In this document: positions 18,109 through 27,163 of the stretch, one piece after another
Layout: every line of letters begins with the position of its first letter
Numbering within the stretch: the first letter of the stretch is position 1
DNA from: Chloroflexota bacterium
Lineage (GTDB): Bacteria; Chloroflexota; Anaerolineae; Anaerolineales; Villigracilaceae
Assembly: GCA_021414245.1 (NCBI GenBank)
Contig: JAIOOU010000015.1
Location: 401,608 to 465,607, forward strand
Length of the DNA stretch: 64,000 nt
Direction of reading: 5' to 3'
Notes under the pieces: generated by a model
Told to the model about the DNA's origin: nothing
The model's database searches: none
Seen by the model: only the letters and a program-made list of their open reading frames with translations
Position numbers and translations under genes: made by a program

Positions 18109-18795
18109 CTATTGATAACCATAGGGCAGTTGCTTCTGGAATTTATCCACGTTTCCGGGTGCGATGAATAATTTTTCCATTCGCTTTGTGAATCCCCTGG
18201 GATTCTTGGGGATGAGCAGCAGGCCGTCCCTGCATTCGGGCACGCGCGCAAAGCAGTCCCAGCCCAGATCCTTTTTGAATTCACAGCGTTCAATGCGGGC
18301 GATCTCATCAAATCTCAGGAACGGGCGGTAATCCAGATGGCCCGGCGCAAAGTGGACCGCGATTCCGCTGGCCGTGATGACATAGGTGGTTGGGGCCCCG
18401 AAAAACAAATAATTCCGATAGAGCAGCGAAAATCCGGCAATCAGGATAAAGAGCTGCCATGCGGGCAATCCGACCCGTCCACTCAAAAAATATGAAACCA
18501 ATCCAGCAGCAGCAGCCATGATCGAAATATTTTGCACGGCCCTGGGCAGGGGCACGGGCGGGCGATCCACATAGAATTTTCCGCCGTTGGGGGCATATTC
18601 ATCCCGCAGTGTGGATATCCAGGCTGCGTATTGCCATTGCAGCATGGCCAGACCGACCAACACAATCACCAGGAAGATGATCGACAGATTCGGCGGCCAG
18701 GTCCATAGAGCGACAAAAACGATCCATGCATACGGAAATTGTTTGATGTACAAACGGGGAAGGCCCAGTATGAACCGGTCCAGGAAGGATCTCAT
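18109..18795 (-). CDS. Membrane protein with C-terminal PH-like domain
   Basis: 228 residues from ATG 18795. Four hydrophobic helices in two pairs (about 20-65 and 95-135) are followed by a C-terminal globular part (about 140-225). That part begins YVITASGIAVHF and contains LRFDEIARIERCEF, the strand pattern of bacterial PH (DUF304-like) domains. No enzyme motif was recognised. The start is supported by a TATAAT box that ends exactly 6 bases before the ATG, which predicts a leaderless transcript. Confidence 0.65.
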   Translation of the reverse strand: MRSFLDRFILGLPRLYIKQFPYAWIVFVALWTWPPNLSIIFLVIVLVGLAMLQWQYAAWISTLRDEYAPNGGKFYVDRPPVPLPRAVQNISIMAAAAGLVSYFLSGRVGLPAWQLFILIAGFSLLYRNYLFFGAPTTYVITASGIAVHFAPGHLDYRPFLRFDEIARIERCEFKKDLGWDCFARVPECRDGLLLIPKNPRGFTKRMEKLFIAPGNVDKFQKQLPYGYQ

Positions 18796-18801
18796 GGACC
18801 G

Positions 18802-18807
18802 ATTATA
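18802..18807 (-). promoter_or_regulatory. -10 box placed for leaderless transcription
   Basis: TATAAT on the minus strand, then six bases, then ATG 18795. With standard spacing the first transcribed base is the A of the start codon. No clear -35 was seen. Confidence 0.55.
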
Positions 18808-18898
18808 CAAGTAAAAATGGGACCACGCAGTTAACTAAAATGATTCCGCTGGTATACTCGAATTTGACCAAAACACTCTACTTTGATTGGAGGCTGCC

Positions 18899-19978
18899 TT
18901 GTCCCGATTAAGCCTGAGCACACGCTTTACTTTGATTCTGAGTGGAGTCTTTCTTGTGGGCATCACGATTGGCGGATTTGCCTACTGGCGTGCACTGCAA
19001 CAGCGCGCGCAGGAGGAAATTGCATCACAGGGATTGTTACTCATTGAAACGATGAATGCCGTCCGAGGCTACACCACCCAGCATGTCCGCCCGCTTCTTG
19101 TGGACGATCTATCCACCAGTCCGGAATTTATTTCGGAGACCGTTCCGGCTTTTTCTGCCCGTACAGTGTTCGAGAATTTCCGGGGGCAGGAGGATTTTTC
19201 CACCTATCTTTACAAGGAAGCAGCGCTCAACCCCACCAATCCGAAGGACAAGGCGGATGATTTCGAATCCGATCTGCTTTCGCAACTATCCGTCGAAAAC
19301 GCCAATGCTGAAATAAGCGGATTCCGGAATCTCGATGAGGGGAATCTCTTTTACATTGCCAGGCCATTGAAAATCGGAAATGAAAGCTGCCTGACATGCC
19401 ATAGTACACCGGATCAGGCTCCAGCAAGTCTGATCGCCACCTATGGAGATCAAGGCGGCTTCGGCTGGCAATTGGGACAGGTGATCGCCGTTCAAATCAT
19501 TTACGTCCCCGCCCGGGAAGTATTTAATGCAGCCATCCGCAGTTTCACCCTGGTGATGGGTGTTTTCATAATTACTTTTGCGCTAGTCATTTTATTGATC
19601 AATTCACTGCTCAAACGGTATGTGATCCAGCCCGTCTATGTGTTGAGCGGGCTCGCGGACAAGATCAGTGCGGATGAGAATTTTGCGACGGAACTGGAAA
19701 GCGCAGCACTTCAATCCATCACCAAACGCTCCGATGAGTTGGGCAGCCTCGCGCAAGTGTTTAGGAAGATGGCAGCCGATATATCCGCCCGCACCGGGAT
19801 GCTCAAGAATCAGGTCAACCAGTTGATCATCAAAATCGACGAGCTGCGCCGTCACCAGCAGGTCGCAGACGTGGTGGAGAGTGAATTTTTCAACGATCTT
19901 CAAAAGCGTGCCCGGGAACTTCGCAACAAGGAACAGGGTTCGGGCGGCAAGGAAAACAAGCCCGCCGACACCGAATAA
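18899..19978 (+). CDS. DUF3365 haem-binding sensor with HAMP domain
   Basis: 359 residues starting at TTG 18899, with TTGGAGG 6 bases upstream; a TTG at 18887 overlaps that ribosome site. Plan: membrane helix (about 9-32), extracytoplasmic DUF3365/Tll0287-like domain with a single CxxCH c-type haem motif (Cys164, Cys167, His168), second membrane helix (about 205-230), HAMP region (about 230-290; PVYVLSGLADKI) and a C-terminal coiled coil. It resembles a redox or gas sensor, yet no kinase, cyclase or methyl-accepting output domain follows. Output must be through a partner or the coiled coil. Flanked by a strong terminator. Confidence 0.85.
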   Translation: MSRLSLSTRFTLILSGVFLVGITIGGFAYWRALQQRAQEEIASQGLLLIETMNAVRGYTTQHVRPLLVDDLSTSPEFISETVPAFSARTVFENFRGQEDFSTYLYKEAALNPTNPKDKADDFESDLLSQLSVENANAEISGFRNLDEGNLFYIARPLKIGNESCLTCHSTPDQAPASLIATYGDQGGFGWQLGQVIAVQIIYVPAREVFNAAIRSFTLVMGVFIITFALVILLINSLLKRYVIQPVYVLSGLADKISADENFATELESAALQSITKRSDELGSLAQVFRKMAADISARTGMLKNQVNQLIIKIDELRRHQQVADVVESEFFNDLQKRARELRNKEQGSGGKENKPADTE

Positions 19979-20018
19979 AACAAAGGACCGCGTAATGAAC
20001 GCGGTCCTTTGTTTTATT
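19974..20018. terminator. Bidirectional rho-independent terminator
   Basis: Perfect 19-bp inverted repeat (core AAAGGACCGCG / CGCGGTCCTTT) with a 7-base loop, A-rich left arm and T-rich right arm. It serves the rightward DUF3365 gene and the leftward sdhB. Confidence 0.9.
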
Positions 20019-20032
20019 CAATTGATTTCCTT

Positions 20033-20740
20033 CTAATCCAGCTTTCCTGTCACCATCGCCATCTTTACTTCGCCAATCGCCTTTGTGATCTTGATGTCAC
20101 GCGGGCAGGCCTCGGTGCAGTTATAGGCCGTGTGACAACGGGCCGTGCCATCGGTCTCGCTCAGGATATGCAGACGCTCGGACGCACCTTCATCGCGGCT
20201 GTCGAAGATAAAGCGATGGGCGGCCACGATCGCGGCGGGACCGTAATACTGATCGTTGGCCCAGTAGGACGGGCATGAGGTGGTGCAGGCCGCGCACAAA
20301 ATGCATTTGGTGGATTCATCGAAGCGTGCGCGTTGTTCGGGGCTTTGCAGCCGTTCCTTCCCATCTTCAGGCAGCGGGCTGTCGTTGATCAGATAGGGAA
20401 GCATCTTCTTATAGTTATCGAAGAATGGGTCCATGTCCACGATCAGATCCTTCTTGACCTTCAATCCAAGCACAGGTTCCACTGTAATGTTCGAGCCCAC
20501 ATCGCGCACGAGAGTCTTGCAGGCCAGGTGATTGCGGCCGTTGATGCGCATCGCATCCGAACCGCATACCCCATGCGCACACGAGCGGCGGAACGCCAGC
20601 GAACCGTCAGTCTTGCCCTTGACGTGTTCCAGCACGTCCAGCACGCGGTCGTTCTCGTCACCCTCCACCACATAGGTCTCGTAGTGGCCGCGGGTGTCCT
20701 TCTCGGGGTTGTAACGGAAAATTTTGATTGTGATTTCCAT
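20033..20740 (-). CDS. sdhB: Succinate dehydrogenase iron-sulfur subunit
   Basis: 235 residues. The [2Fe-2S] domain has Cys54, Cys59, Asp62 and Cys74 (SCAHGVCGSDAM...HLAC). The Asp at the third ligand position is the same as in E. coli SdhB, where fumarate reductase has Cys. The C-terminal ferredoxin domain holds CILCAACTTSCP and a later CH...CTEACP for the [4Fe-4S] and [3Fe-4S] clusters. It carries electrons from the flavin subunit to quinone in complex II. Last gene of a sdhC-sdhD-sdhA-sdhB operon; GAGGCGATC precedes its ATG, 11 bases after sdhA. Confidence 0.95.
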   Translation of the reverse strand: MEITIKIFRYNPEKDTRGHYETYVVEGDENDRVLDVLEHVKGKTDGSLAFRRSCAHGVCGSDAMRINGRNHLACKTLVRDVGSNITVEPVLGLKVKKDLIVDMDPFFDNYKKMLPYLINDSPLPEDGKERLQSPEQRARFDESTKCILCAACTTSCPSYWANDQYYGPAAIVAAHRFIFDSRDEGASERLHILSETDGTARCHTAYNCTEACPRDIKITKAIGEVKMAMVTGKLD

Positions 20741-20751
20741 GATCGCCTCTA

Positions 20752-22545
20752 CTAATAAACTCTTGCCTTGGGTTGATGTTTGGTGATGACCACCGGCTTG
20801 TATCCGATCTCAAGTTTGCCGTTTTTGTTCCACACCAGCGTATGCTTGAGCCAGTTCCTGTCATCGCGATCAGGGAAATCCTCACGCGAATGGCCGCCGC
20901 GGGATTCCTTGCGGTTCAACGCACTCAACGCAACCACTTCGGCGATATCGAGCAGGTTGCCAAATTCCCAGGCGTTCAACAATTCCGTGTTGAAGATCCT
21001 GCCCGTATCGCTCACGGTGATGTCCTTGAATCGTTTCTTCAATTCGCGAACTTTTTCGAGGGCGGATTGCATGTCCTTTTCATTTCGATAAATGCCAACG
21101 TCTGCAAACATGACCTTCTTCATCTCGTTGGACAGGTCATACACATTTTCTTTTCCCGAACCCTTGCGCAGCGAGTCAAATTCGGACCGTGCAGCTGCTT
21201 CAGCGTCCCCGGGCAGTTTCTCAAACTTGGCGTTAAGCGCGTATTCCGCCGCCTTGAGTCCGGCATGCTTGCCGAAGACCACCAGGTCAAGCAGTGAATT
21301 CGTGCCGAGGCGATTGGCACCATGCACCGACACACAGGCGCATTCCCCTGCCGCGAACAGACCGGGGAACGCCGTGCCTTTATCGTCAATCACCACTTCG
21401 CCGAATTTATTGGTGGGAATGCCGCCCATTGCGTAATGCGCTGTCGGCTGGATCGGCATCATCTGGGTCACAGGGTCCACGCCTAGATAAACGCGGCAGA
21501 AATCCACAATGTCGGGGATCTTCTGCAGGACCGTGTCACCGGTGATCAGCAGGGGGGAACCGTCCGGATTGGTGCGGCCGTCCTCCGCCGCAAATTTATT
21601 AACCGTCTCGGGACGGATATCCAGATAAACAAAGTTTCTGCCGCCGATGCCGCGGCCTTCCTTGATTTCAGTATAGATCGCGCGCGAAACCACATCGCGG
21701 GAAGCTAGATCCTTTACGGTGGGTGCATACCTGGGCATGAAACGTTCGCCCTTGTCGTTGATCAAGACCGCGCCTTCACCGCGCGCGCCTTCGGTAATGA
21801 GGATACCCAACTTGTAAATACCGGTCGGGTGAAACTGGAAGAATTCCATATCCTCGAGCGGAATGCCATGCCGGAACAGGATGGCCGGTCCGTCGCCTGT
21901 GTAGGCATAGGCATTGGAGGTCACTTCAAAAATGCGGCCGTATCCGCCCGTGGCAAAGATGACGGACTTCGCATGGATGGTATGCAGATCGCCCGTGGAA
22001 AGTTCCACCGCCACCACACCCGCCGCCTTGCCATTGACCATGATGAAATCAAGCACCTGATATTCATCGAAAAAATTGACCTTGTTCTTCAAACACTGCT
22101 GATACAACGTTTGCAGGATCATGTGACCCGTACGGTCCGCGGCGTGCGCGGCCCTTCTGACAGGTTTGCCGGTTTCATTGTTGGTGTGCCCGCCAAACGG
22201 TCGCTGGGAGATTCGGCCTTCGGGGGTGCGGTCAAACGGCAGCCCCATGTGTTCCAGTTCGAGCACCGCATCGATCGCTTCGTTCGTCATGAACTCGATC
22301 GCATCCTGATCGCCCAGATAATCCGAGCCCTTGACCGTATCGTACATGTGCCATTCGGGCTTGTCTTCCTCGTAGTTGCCAAGTGCGGCGGAGATGCCGC
22401 CCTGTGCCGCACCCGTGTGGGAGCGCGTGGGATACATTTTGCTGATGACCGCGGTCTTCGCCGTCTTGGAGGCATATAGCCCCGCCATGAGTCCCGCGCC
22501 GCCGCCGCCCACAACGACCACATCAAATTGATGAACTTGTGCCAT
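20752..22545 (-). CDS. sdhA: Succinate dehydrogenase flavoprotein subunit
   Basis: 597 residues, with TCAGGAG before ATG 22545. FAD site: [10 protein letters not shown] at the N-terminus and SHTGAAQGG with the His that usually carries covalent FAD. Later motifs include [33 protein letters not shown] and [14 protein letters not shown]. The wording ([13 protein letters not shown]) is SdhA-like rather than FrdA-like. It oxidises succinate to fumarate on the cytoplasmic side. Length is normal. The 70 bases upstream contain one copy of a dispersed ACCGCGAAG repeat. Confidence 0.95.
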   Translation of the reverse strand: MAQVHQFDVVVVGGGGAGLMAGLYASKTAKTAVISKMYPTRSHTGAAQGGISAALGNYEEDKPEWHMYDTVKGSDYLGDQDAIEFMTNEAIDAVLELEHMGLPFDRTPEGRISQRPFGGHTNNETGKPVRRAAHAADRTGHMILQTLYQQCLKNKVNFFDEYQVLDFIMVNGKAAGVVAVELSTGDLHTIHAKSVIFATGGYGRIFEVTSNAYAYTGDGPAILFRHGIPLEDMEFFQFHPTGIYKLGILITEGARGEGAVLINDKGERFMPRYAPTVKDLASRDVVSRAIYTEIKEGRGIGGRNFVYLDIRPETVNKFAAEDGRTNPDGSPLLITGDTVLQKIPDIVDFCRVYLGVDPVTQMMPIQPTAHYAMGGIPTNKFGEVVIDDKGTAFPGLFAAGECACVSVHGANRLGTNSLLDLVVFGKHAGLKAAEYALNAKFEKLPGDAEAAARSEFDSLRKGSGKENVYDLSNEMKKVMFADVGIYRNEKDMQSALEKVRELKKRFKDITVSDTGRIFNTELLNAWEFGNLLDIAEVVALSALNRKESRGGHSREDFPDRDDRNWLKHTLVWNKNGKLEIGYKPVVITKHQPKARVY

Positions 22546-22573
22546 GAATTACTCCTGAGTACAAAGCCTGTTT

Positions 22574-22607
22574 ACCGCGAAGAGCACGAAATTTCGCGAA
22601 CTTCACG
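22574..22607. repeat. Dispersed inverted-repeat element, copy A
   Basis: ACCGCGAAGAGC followed by an ATTTCGCGAACTTC arm, between sdhD and sdhA. It shares its first arm with a longer palindromic copy at 27164-27230. Confidence 0.45.
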
Positions 22608-22616
22608 ATGAATTAT

Positions 22617-23051
22617 TTATGCAGTCCAGATGACATACAAACCGATCGGTGCAATGATGAAATATGCGGCCAGATTCAAAATCCGGATCCATTTCCGCTG
22701 GGAAATTCCGCCAAGATAATCATCCAGAATGACGATCACCCCGTGCATGCCGTGGGAGGAGGCAGTCAGGAACATGCCGCTGGCCACCAGTCTCCAGAAC
22801 ACGGATTCCCATGGCGCAATATCCGCCACGTTCGTGTATGCGACATGGCCGGGGTTAGTGACCAGGGCCCAGCGCAGGACCTCGATGAAGGTCATCTGGT
22901 TGCGGGCACCCATCACGAGCGCGCCGATCACACCGACAAGAATAAAGGCATACATGCCCAGCGCGGTCAGGCGGGTGAACAGCCACATGAAGGTCTCAAA
23001 ACTCATGCCGCGTTTTGAAAGGGAAAGGGTTCTTGCTTTTGCCTGGGTCAT
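22617..23051 (-). CDS. sdhD: Succinate dehydrogenase membrane anchor subunit
   Basis: 144 residues from ATG 23051, which overlaps the sdhC stop as ATGA; the longer open frame upstream is sdhC read in another frame. Three hydrophobic helices are visible (about 30-55, 80-105, 115-140). SSHGMHGVIVILDDY in the second is the SdhD pattern: a His as haem b ligand or quinone-site neighbour and the D-Y pair near the quinone site. With SdhC it anchors SdhAB in the membrane. Confidence 0.88.
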   Translation of the reverse strand: MTQAKARTLSLSKRGMSFETFMWLFTRLTALGMYAFILVGVIGALVMGARNQMTFIEVLRWALVTNPGHVAYTNVADIAPWESVFWRLVASGMFLTASSHGMHGVIVILDDYLGGISQRKWIRILNLAAYFIIAPIGLYVIWTA

Positions 23052-23437
23052 GCGAGCCTCGCAATTGCAGTGGTGATGATGCTGACCACGGCAAAACCGT
23101 ACAACACGATGAAAAGTATCCACTCGATCATGATGGCCCTGCGGTGATGCAGGATCAGGCCGGGGAACAGGTCAAGGATCGTGATGCGCATCCCATTGAT
23201 CGCATGGAAAAGCACGCAAAAAATGAAGAAGGCCTGAAAGAACGGACTGACATACACGAAGTTGACGATATGTCCGATCTTCCAGCCCCTGCCCTCCAAA
23301 AATGTAGCGAGGATGTGCGTGGTAATGAAAATGGCCATCCCCATTCCGCCGATGCGATGCAGGATATAGGTCAGGAATGGACCCTGCCCCTTGTATCGCA
23401 GAGCGGTCTTCAGGCTTACGTTCCTATTCAAGCCCAT
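23048..23437 (-). CDS. sdhC: Succinate dehydrogenase cytochrome b556 subunit
   Basis: 129 residues, with CAGGAGATTTCA before ATG 23437. Three helices; characteristic pieces are TYILHRIGGMGM (about 23-34, quinone-site Ser/Arg region), THILATF, and FHAINGMRITILD (about 77-89) with the His that coordinates haem b. First gene of the SQR-type operon. About 130 bases separate it from the terminator of the neighbouring complex II operon. Confidence 0.92.
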   Translation of the reverse strand: MGLNRNVSLKTALRYKGQGPFLTYILHRIGGMGMAIFITTHILATFLEGRGWKIGHIVNFVYVSPFFQAFFIFCVLFHAINGMRITILDLFPGLILHHRRAIMIEWILFIVLYGFAVVSIITTAIARLA

Positions 23438-23569
23438 TGAAATCTCCTGGATGAAATAATTTTGTTTGTATTTTCAAGCACAAGAAGCTATTTTACCCTT
23501 GTCGCAGTTGAAATGCCAGTTTTTATTTTTGAAGGGGTTTTCCAACCGCAAGTTGGCCGAATCATACAG

Positions 23570-23595
23570 AAAAGCCGCACCCATTCGGATGCGGC
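23570..23595 (-). terminator. Rho-independent terminator of the fumarate reductase-type operon
   Basis: GCCGCACCC / GGATGCGGC with a 4-base loop and one mismatch, then TTTTCTGT on the minus strand, 15 bases after the stop at 23611. Confidence 0.75.
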
Positions 23596-23610
23596 CTGAT
23601 CATCATTTTC

Positions 23611-24444
23611 TCAAACTGTTCTCGGTGGAGGAGCGAACTCCTCGATCGCCTTGACCACATCAGCCAAAGGCATGATTTTCGCAACAGAGGATTTCTTTTT
23701 TCCGAAGCCGATGCTGTCCAGAACCAGCGTACGCTTGAGCAGTTGAATGGCAAAGGCCGGGTCGACACCCTTTGGGCAGGCCTGCGAGCAGGCGCCTGCC
23801 AGGTGGCATTGATAGGGTCCATGAAAAAGATCGATCGCCTCGAGACGGTCGTGCAGTCCGCAGTCGCGGTTGTCGGCGGAGTAGCGATACGCCTGAGCCA
23901 GGGCCTGCGGACCGAGGAACAGAGGGTCGGTGGCCACGGTGGGGCAGGCGGCCAGGCACAATCCACATTTGATGCAGTGTGTGAACTGGCTGATCGATTC
24001 GCGTTCCTCCGGCGTTTGCAGGAACTCGCCGGTCGGGGCATTGATCTCGATCTGATCCAGCGAAATAATATAAGGTTTAACCGCCGCGTGTTTTTCGATC
24101 AACGGTTCAAGATCCGGCACCAGATCCTTGACGTTTTCATAATTGGGCAGCGGGGCAACAGTCACCACATCCGTGCCAAGATGCAGGACCTGGGTCTGAC
24201 AGGCCAGCTGTGGGAGGTCATTAATGAACATGCCGCACGAACCACAGACTCCCATGCGGCAGGAGGAACGCCAGGCCAGAGTCGGTTCCTGCTCCGCCTT
24301 GAGTTGATGCAGCGCCTCCAACACGGTCATCCCGTCGTGGACGTGCAGCTTATATTCACCCCAATGCGGGGCAACATCCGAATCAGGATCAAAGCGGCGG
24401 ACCTGGAAGGTAATTTCGCGCGGGGTTGTTTTCCTGTCACTCAT
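23611..24444 (-). CDS. Fumarate reductase/succinate dehydrogenase iron-sulfur subunit, FrdB-like
   Basis: 277 residues from ATG 24444, preceded by GGAGGATGATTTT; the upstream 33 codons overlap the anchor gene and are not used. The [2Fe-2S] motif SCRMGVCGSCGM...QLAC has four Cys (62, 67, 70, 82), as in FrdB, unlike the Asp-containing sdhB of the neighbouring operon. The C-terminal domain has CIKCGLCLAACP and CSQACPKG for the other clusters. Last gene of the second complex II operon (A-C-D-B order), 4 bases after the anchor gene. Confidence 0.92.
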   Translation of the reverse strand: MSDRKTTPREITFQVRRFDPDSDVAPHWGEYKLHVHDGMTVLEALHQLKAEQEPTLAWRSSCRMGVCGSCGMFINDLPQLACQTQVLHLGTDVVTVAPLPNYENVKDLVPDLEPLIEKHAAVKPYIISLDQIEINAPTGEFLQTPEERESISQFTHCIKCGLCLAACPTVATDPLFLGPQALAQAYRYSADNRDCGLHDRLEAIDLFHGPYQCHLAGACSQACPKGVDPAFAIQLLKRTLVLDSIGFGKKKSSVAKIMPLADVVKAIEEFAPPPRTV

Positions 24445-24448
24445 AAAA

Positions 24449-24817
24449 TCATCCTCCGATCTTATAGCTGAACGTCCACCAAGTGACGTAGGTGCCGAAT
24501 GCGAAAATGAACAGGCCGAATGTAATGATGCCGGCATCCACAACTTTTACAAGGACCGGGGTGAGCGGAAGTTCCCGAATGATCCCGCGCAGGCCGTATA
24601 ACCCGTGATACAAAGCCGCGGCCAGCAGCAAAATATACAGCACGAGCTGTGTGACGCTCTTTCCGCGCTCGATCATGGTGCTGAACTCGCGCGCCTTGTC
24701 CACGCTCATGCCATAAAAAACAGGCGCATAATGCATGACGGCGAAGTGCATGCCAAGCAACACCGCGATGATCGGCAGGACCAGAATATGTAAAGACCAT
24801 AAACGTGTTTCGCGCAT
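24449..24817 (-). CDS. Complex II membrane anchor subunit (SdhD/FrdD-like)
   Basis: 122 residues, TAGGAGATACCCC before ATG 24817. Three hydrophobic helices, with His in LGMHFAVMHYAP and ALYHGLYGLRGI, the latter matching the conserved H-x2-G-x2-G/R region of SdhD. It lies between the C-type and B-type subunits in a tight operon (gaps of 10 and 4 bases), which supports the assignment more than sequence alone. Confidence 0.85.
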   Translation of the reverse strand: MRETRLWSLHILVLPIIAVLLGMHFAVMHYAPVFYGMSVDKAREFSTMIERGKSVTQLVLYILLLAAALYHGLYGLRGIIRELPLTPVLVKVVDAGIITFGLFIFAFGTYVTWWTFSYKIGG

Positions 24818-24827
24818 GGGGTATCTC

Positions 24828-25268
24828 CTAGGGGAAGAACAGGCTTGAACCGCCGAGAATGATGATCATCGCAGCCAGCCCCATGATGACAAAGGTCAAC
24901 GGGCGGTGGCGTTTGATCGAAGTTGAATACGGATAGACGGGTTCCCTGGGTTTGCCCAGAAAGAATCCCAATTCGGTCACCAGCAGGCGCACACCATTCA
25001 TGGCATGGAAGACCGCCATGGCAAACAGCAGGTACTCGATGATCTTGAACGGCCAGGAAGCGAAGAGTGCCATCAGGCCCTGCCAGGCTTCCACCCCGCG
25101 CATGCGGTTTGCCGTTTCAATAATGTGCAGGACCATGTAGGCGATCAGCCCAAGCCCCGAGACACGATGTCCAAGATATAAATAGCGCTCAAAGGTGTAC
25201 CGTCCGGCGTATACCCAGCCTTTTATGCCGAGTCGATTGTTGTAGGCAGTTGGTTTATTTGAGTTCAT
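24828..25268 (-). CDS. Complex II cytochrome b-type anchor subunit (SdhC/FrdC-like)
   Basis: 146 residues from ATG 25268, chosen for TTAGGAGTACCC just upstream. Three helices. GHRVSGLGLIAYMVLHI (about 32-48) and FHAMNGVRLLVTELG (about 87-101) carry the Arg/Ser quinone-site pattern and the two His expected for haem b. It resembles the sdhC at 23048-23437 in plan but is clearly diverged. Confidence 0.88.
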   Translation of the reverse strand: MNSNKPTAYNNRLGIKGWVYAGRYTFERYLYLGHRVSGLGLIAYMVLHIIETANRMRGVEAWQGLMALFASWPFKIIEYLLFAMAVFHAMNGVRLLVTELGFFLGKPREPVYPYSTSIKRHRPLTFVIMGLAAMIIILGGSSLFFP

Positions 25269-25276
25269 GGGTACTC

Positions 25277-26986
25277 CTAATATTTCCTCTCCACGGGCTT
25301 CCACATGGAGATATCAACAGGGATGTAATCCAACTTCGGACCGGCAGGGGTGAAGTGTGCCATGGTGTGCTTCAACCAGTTCTCATCATCACGGACCTTG
25401 TAATCCCGCCGCGCATGCCCGCCGCGGGATTCTGTGCGGGTCAAGGCCCCAAGGGTGGCCACTTCGGCCACGTCAATCATGAATCCGGTTTCAATGGCGC
25501 GCTCCAGGTCCGTGTTGTAGAGCAGGCTCTTGTCCTTCAACGAAATGAATTTATATCTTTCCTTCAACTCGCGGATCTTGTTAAGACCCGCCTGCATCTG
25601 CTCGCCGGTGCGGAAAACCCCCATGCTGGCATCCAGGGTTTTGCGTAACTCCCTGCGGATCTGGTAATGGTCTTCCGTGCCTTTGGATTGCATCAGCGCA
25701 TCGATCTTTGCCCATTCCTGCTCGGCGCCTTTGGGAATGTCCGCCACGGATGCATTCGCGCAATATCGCGCCGCCTCCTCCCCGGCCACCCGTCCCCAGA
25801 CCAGGCATTCCGCAGTTGAGTTTGCACCAAGCCGGTTGGCACCGTGCAGGGATACGCAGGAGACTTCCCCCGCCGCCCAGACATTTTCAACCCCGGTGTG
25901 GCCTTTGATGTCGGTATGCACACCGCCCATGGTGTAATGCGCCACAGGACGGATCGGGATCGGTTTTTCGATCGGGTCAAGCCCGATGTGTTTGATGGTC
26001 ACTTCACGGATGAGCGGCAGTCGCTCAAGAATTTTTTCCCTGCCGAGGTGGCGCAGATCCAAATGAATGTAATCCAGCCCGTCCGGTCCGGTAAAGCCGC
26101 GGCCCGCTTCGATCTCGGTCATCTCCGAGCGGGAGACCATGTCACGCGGGGCAAGTTCCATCTTGGACGGGGCATACGTCCCCATGAAGCGTTCGCCGGT
26201 GTTGTTGAGCAGGGTCCCGCCTTCGCCGCGGCAGGCTTCCGTCATCAAAATACCGCTGGGAATCAAACCTGTCGGGTGGAATTGAATGAACTCCATATCC
26301 TTGAGCGGGAGGCCCGCGCGATAAGCCATTGCAAGACCGTCACCGGTGACGGTTTCGGAGTAGGTGGTGAATCCAAAGATCTGGCCGGCTCCACCGGTGG
26401 CGAGGATGAGCGCCTTGCCGCGGATCAAAACGTGACGGCCATGGATCATGTCGATCATGGACAGGCCCGCGAAGCGGTTGTTCTCAATAATGATGGAGGT
26501 GACAAAACCCTCATCGTAACGATTGAGCTTTTTGGTGTGCTTCATCAAAGTGTCGTACAAGGTCTGCATTTCGAGGAATCCGGTCTTGTCAGCGGCAAAA
26601 ACGGCCCGGGGGAACGTGTGCCCTCCAAACGGTCGTTGAGCGATGCGTCCGTCTTCGCGCCGGGACCAGGGAATGCCCCAGTGATCCAAATGTAAAATTT
26701 CCTTGGGCATTTCATGCACAAAGAAATCCACTACATTTTGATCGGACAAAAAGTCTGAACCTTTGACTGTGTCCCAGGCGTGCAGTTCATAGCTGTCGCC
26801 TTCGTCCTGCCGCATGACTGCGGCAGTCCCCCCTTCGGCCGCAACCGAGTGGGCGCGCATCAATTGAAGCTTTGAAACGAGTGCAATGTCCAGTTCCCCC
26901 TTGCTTTGCCGGGCGGCTTCCAGCGCGGCCCGCAGCCCCGCCAGTCCCGTGCCCAAAATGACCAGGTCGTGATTATATACATCCAT
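25277..26986 (-). CDS. Fumarate reductase-like flavoprotein subunit
   Basis: 569 residues, CAAGGAG upstream of ATG 26986. FAD-binding LGTGLAGLRAAL, then RAHSVAAEGG with the His used for covalent FAD. The wording is close to E. coli FrdA as I remember it: AADKTGF, EFIQFHPTGL, MTEACRGEGG, YIHLDLRHLG, PIPIRPVAHYTMGG, HGANRLGANS. This suggests fumarate reduction or a bidirectional enzyme, though such sequences also occur in dehydrogenases, so direction is an inference. First gene of the A-C-D-B operon directly upstream of the sdhCDAB operon. Confidence 0.92.
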   Translation of the reverse strand: MDVYNHDLVILGTGLAGLRAALEAARQSKGELDIALVSKLQLMRAHSVAAEGGTAAVMRQDEGDSYELHAWDTVKGSDFLSDQNVVDFFVHEMPKEILHLDHWGIPWSRREDGRIAQRPFGGHTFPRAVFAADKTGFLEMQTLYDTLMKHTKKLNRYDEGFVTSIIIENNRFAGLSMIDMIHGRHVLIRGKALILATGGAGQIFGFTTYSETVTGDGLAMAYRAGLPLKDMEFIQFHPTGLIPSGILMTEACRGEGGTLLNNTGERFMGTYAPSKMELAPRDMVSRSEMTEIEAGRGFTGPDGLDYIHLDLRHLGREKILERLPLIREVTIKHIGLDPIEKPIPIRPVAHYTMGGVHTDIKGHTGVENVWAAGEVSCVSLHGANRLGANSTAECLVWGRVAGEEAARYCANASVADIPKGAEQEWAKIDALMQSKGTEDHYQIRRELRKTLDASMGVFRTGEQMQAGLNKIRELKERYKFISLKDKSLLYNTDLERAIETGFMIDVAEVATLGALTRTESRGGHARRDYKVRDDENWLKHTMAHFTPAGPKLDYIPVDISMWKPVERKY

Positions 26987-27163
26987 GAGCCTTTATTCTC
27001 CTTGCAGAATAAATCAGGTGGTCAAACTGATATTTATTGTAGCCTTTATCCTCTTTTTACCTAGTGATAATTGTCATGGAATGCGCGGAATGTAGTCACG
27101 GCAGTGGAATCAAAAAGGGCCGGGCTTTCACCATGACCCTGCTGTTTAAATGAAAAAAATTGA

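Noticed and set aside
20773..22479. Long open frames on the plus strand opposite sdhA (e.g. 20773-21297, 21829-22479)
   Set aside because: They mirror a highly conserved gene, lack ribosome sites and have no recognisable protein content.
25844..26695. 283-codon plus-strand frame opposite the FrdA-like gene
   Set aside because: Antisense shadow of a GC-rich conserved gene; its sequence is low in recognisable structure and has no start context.
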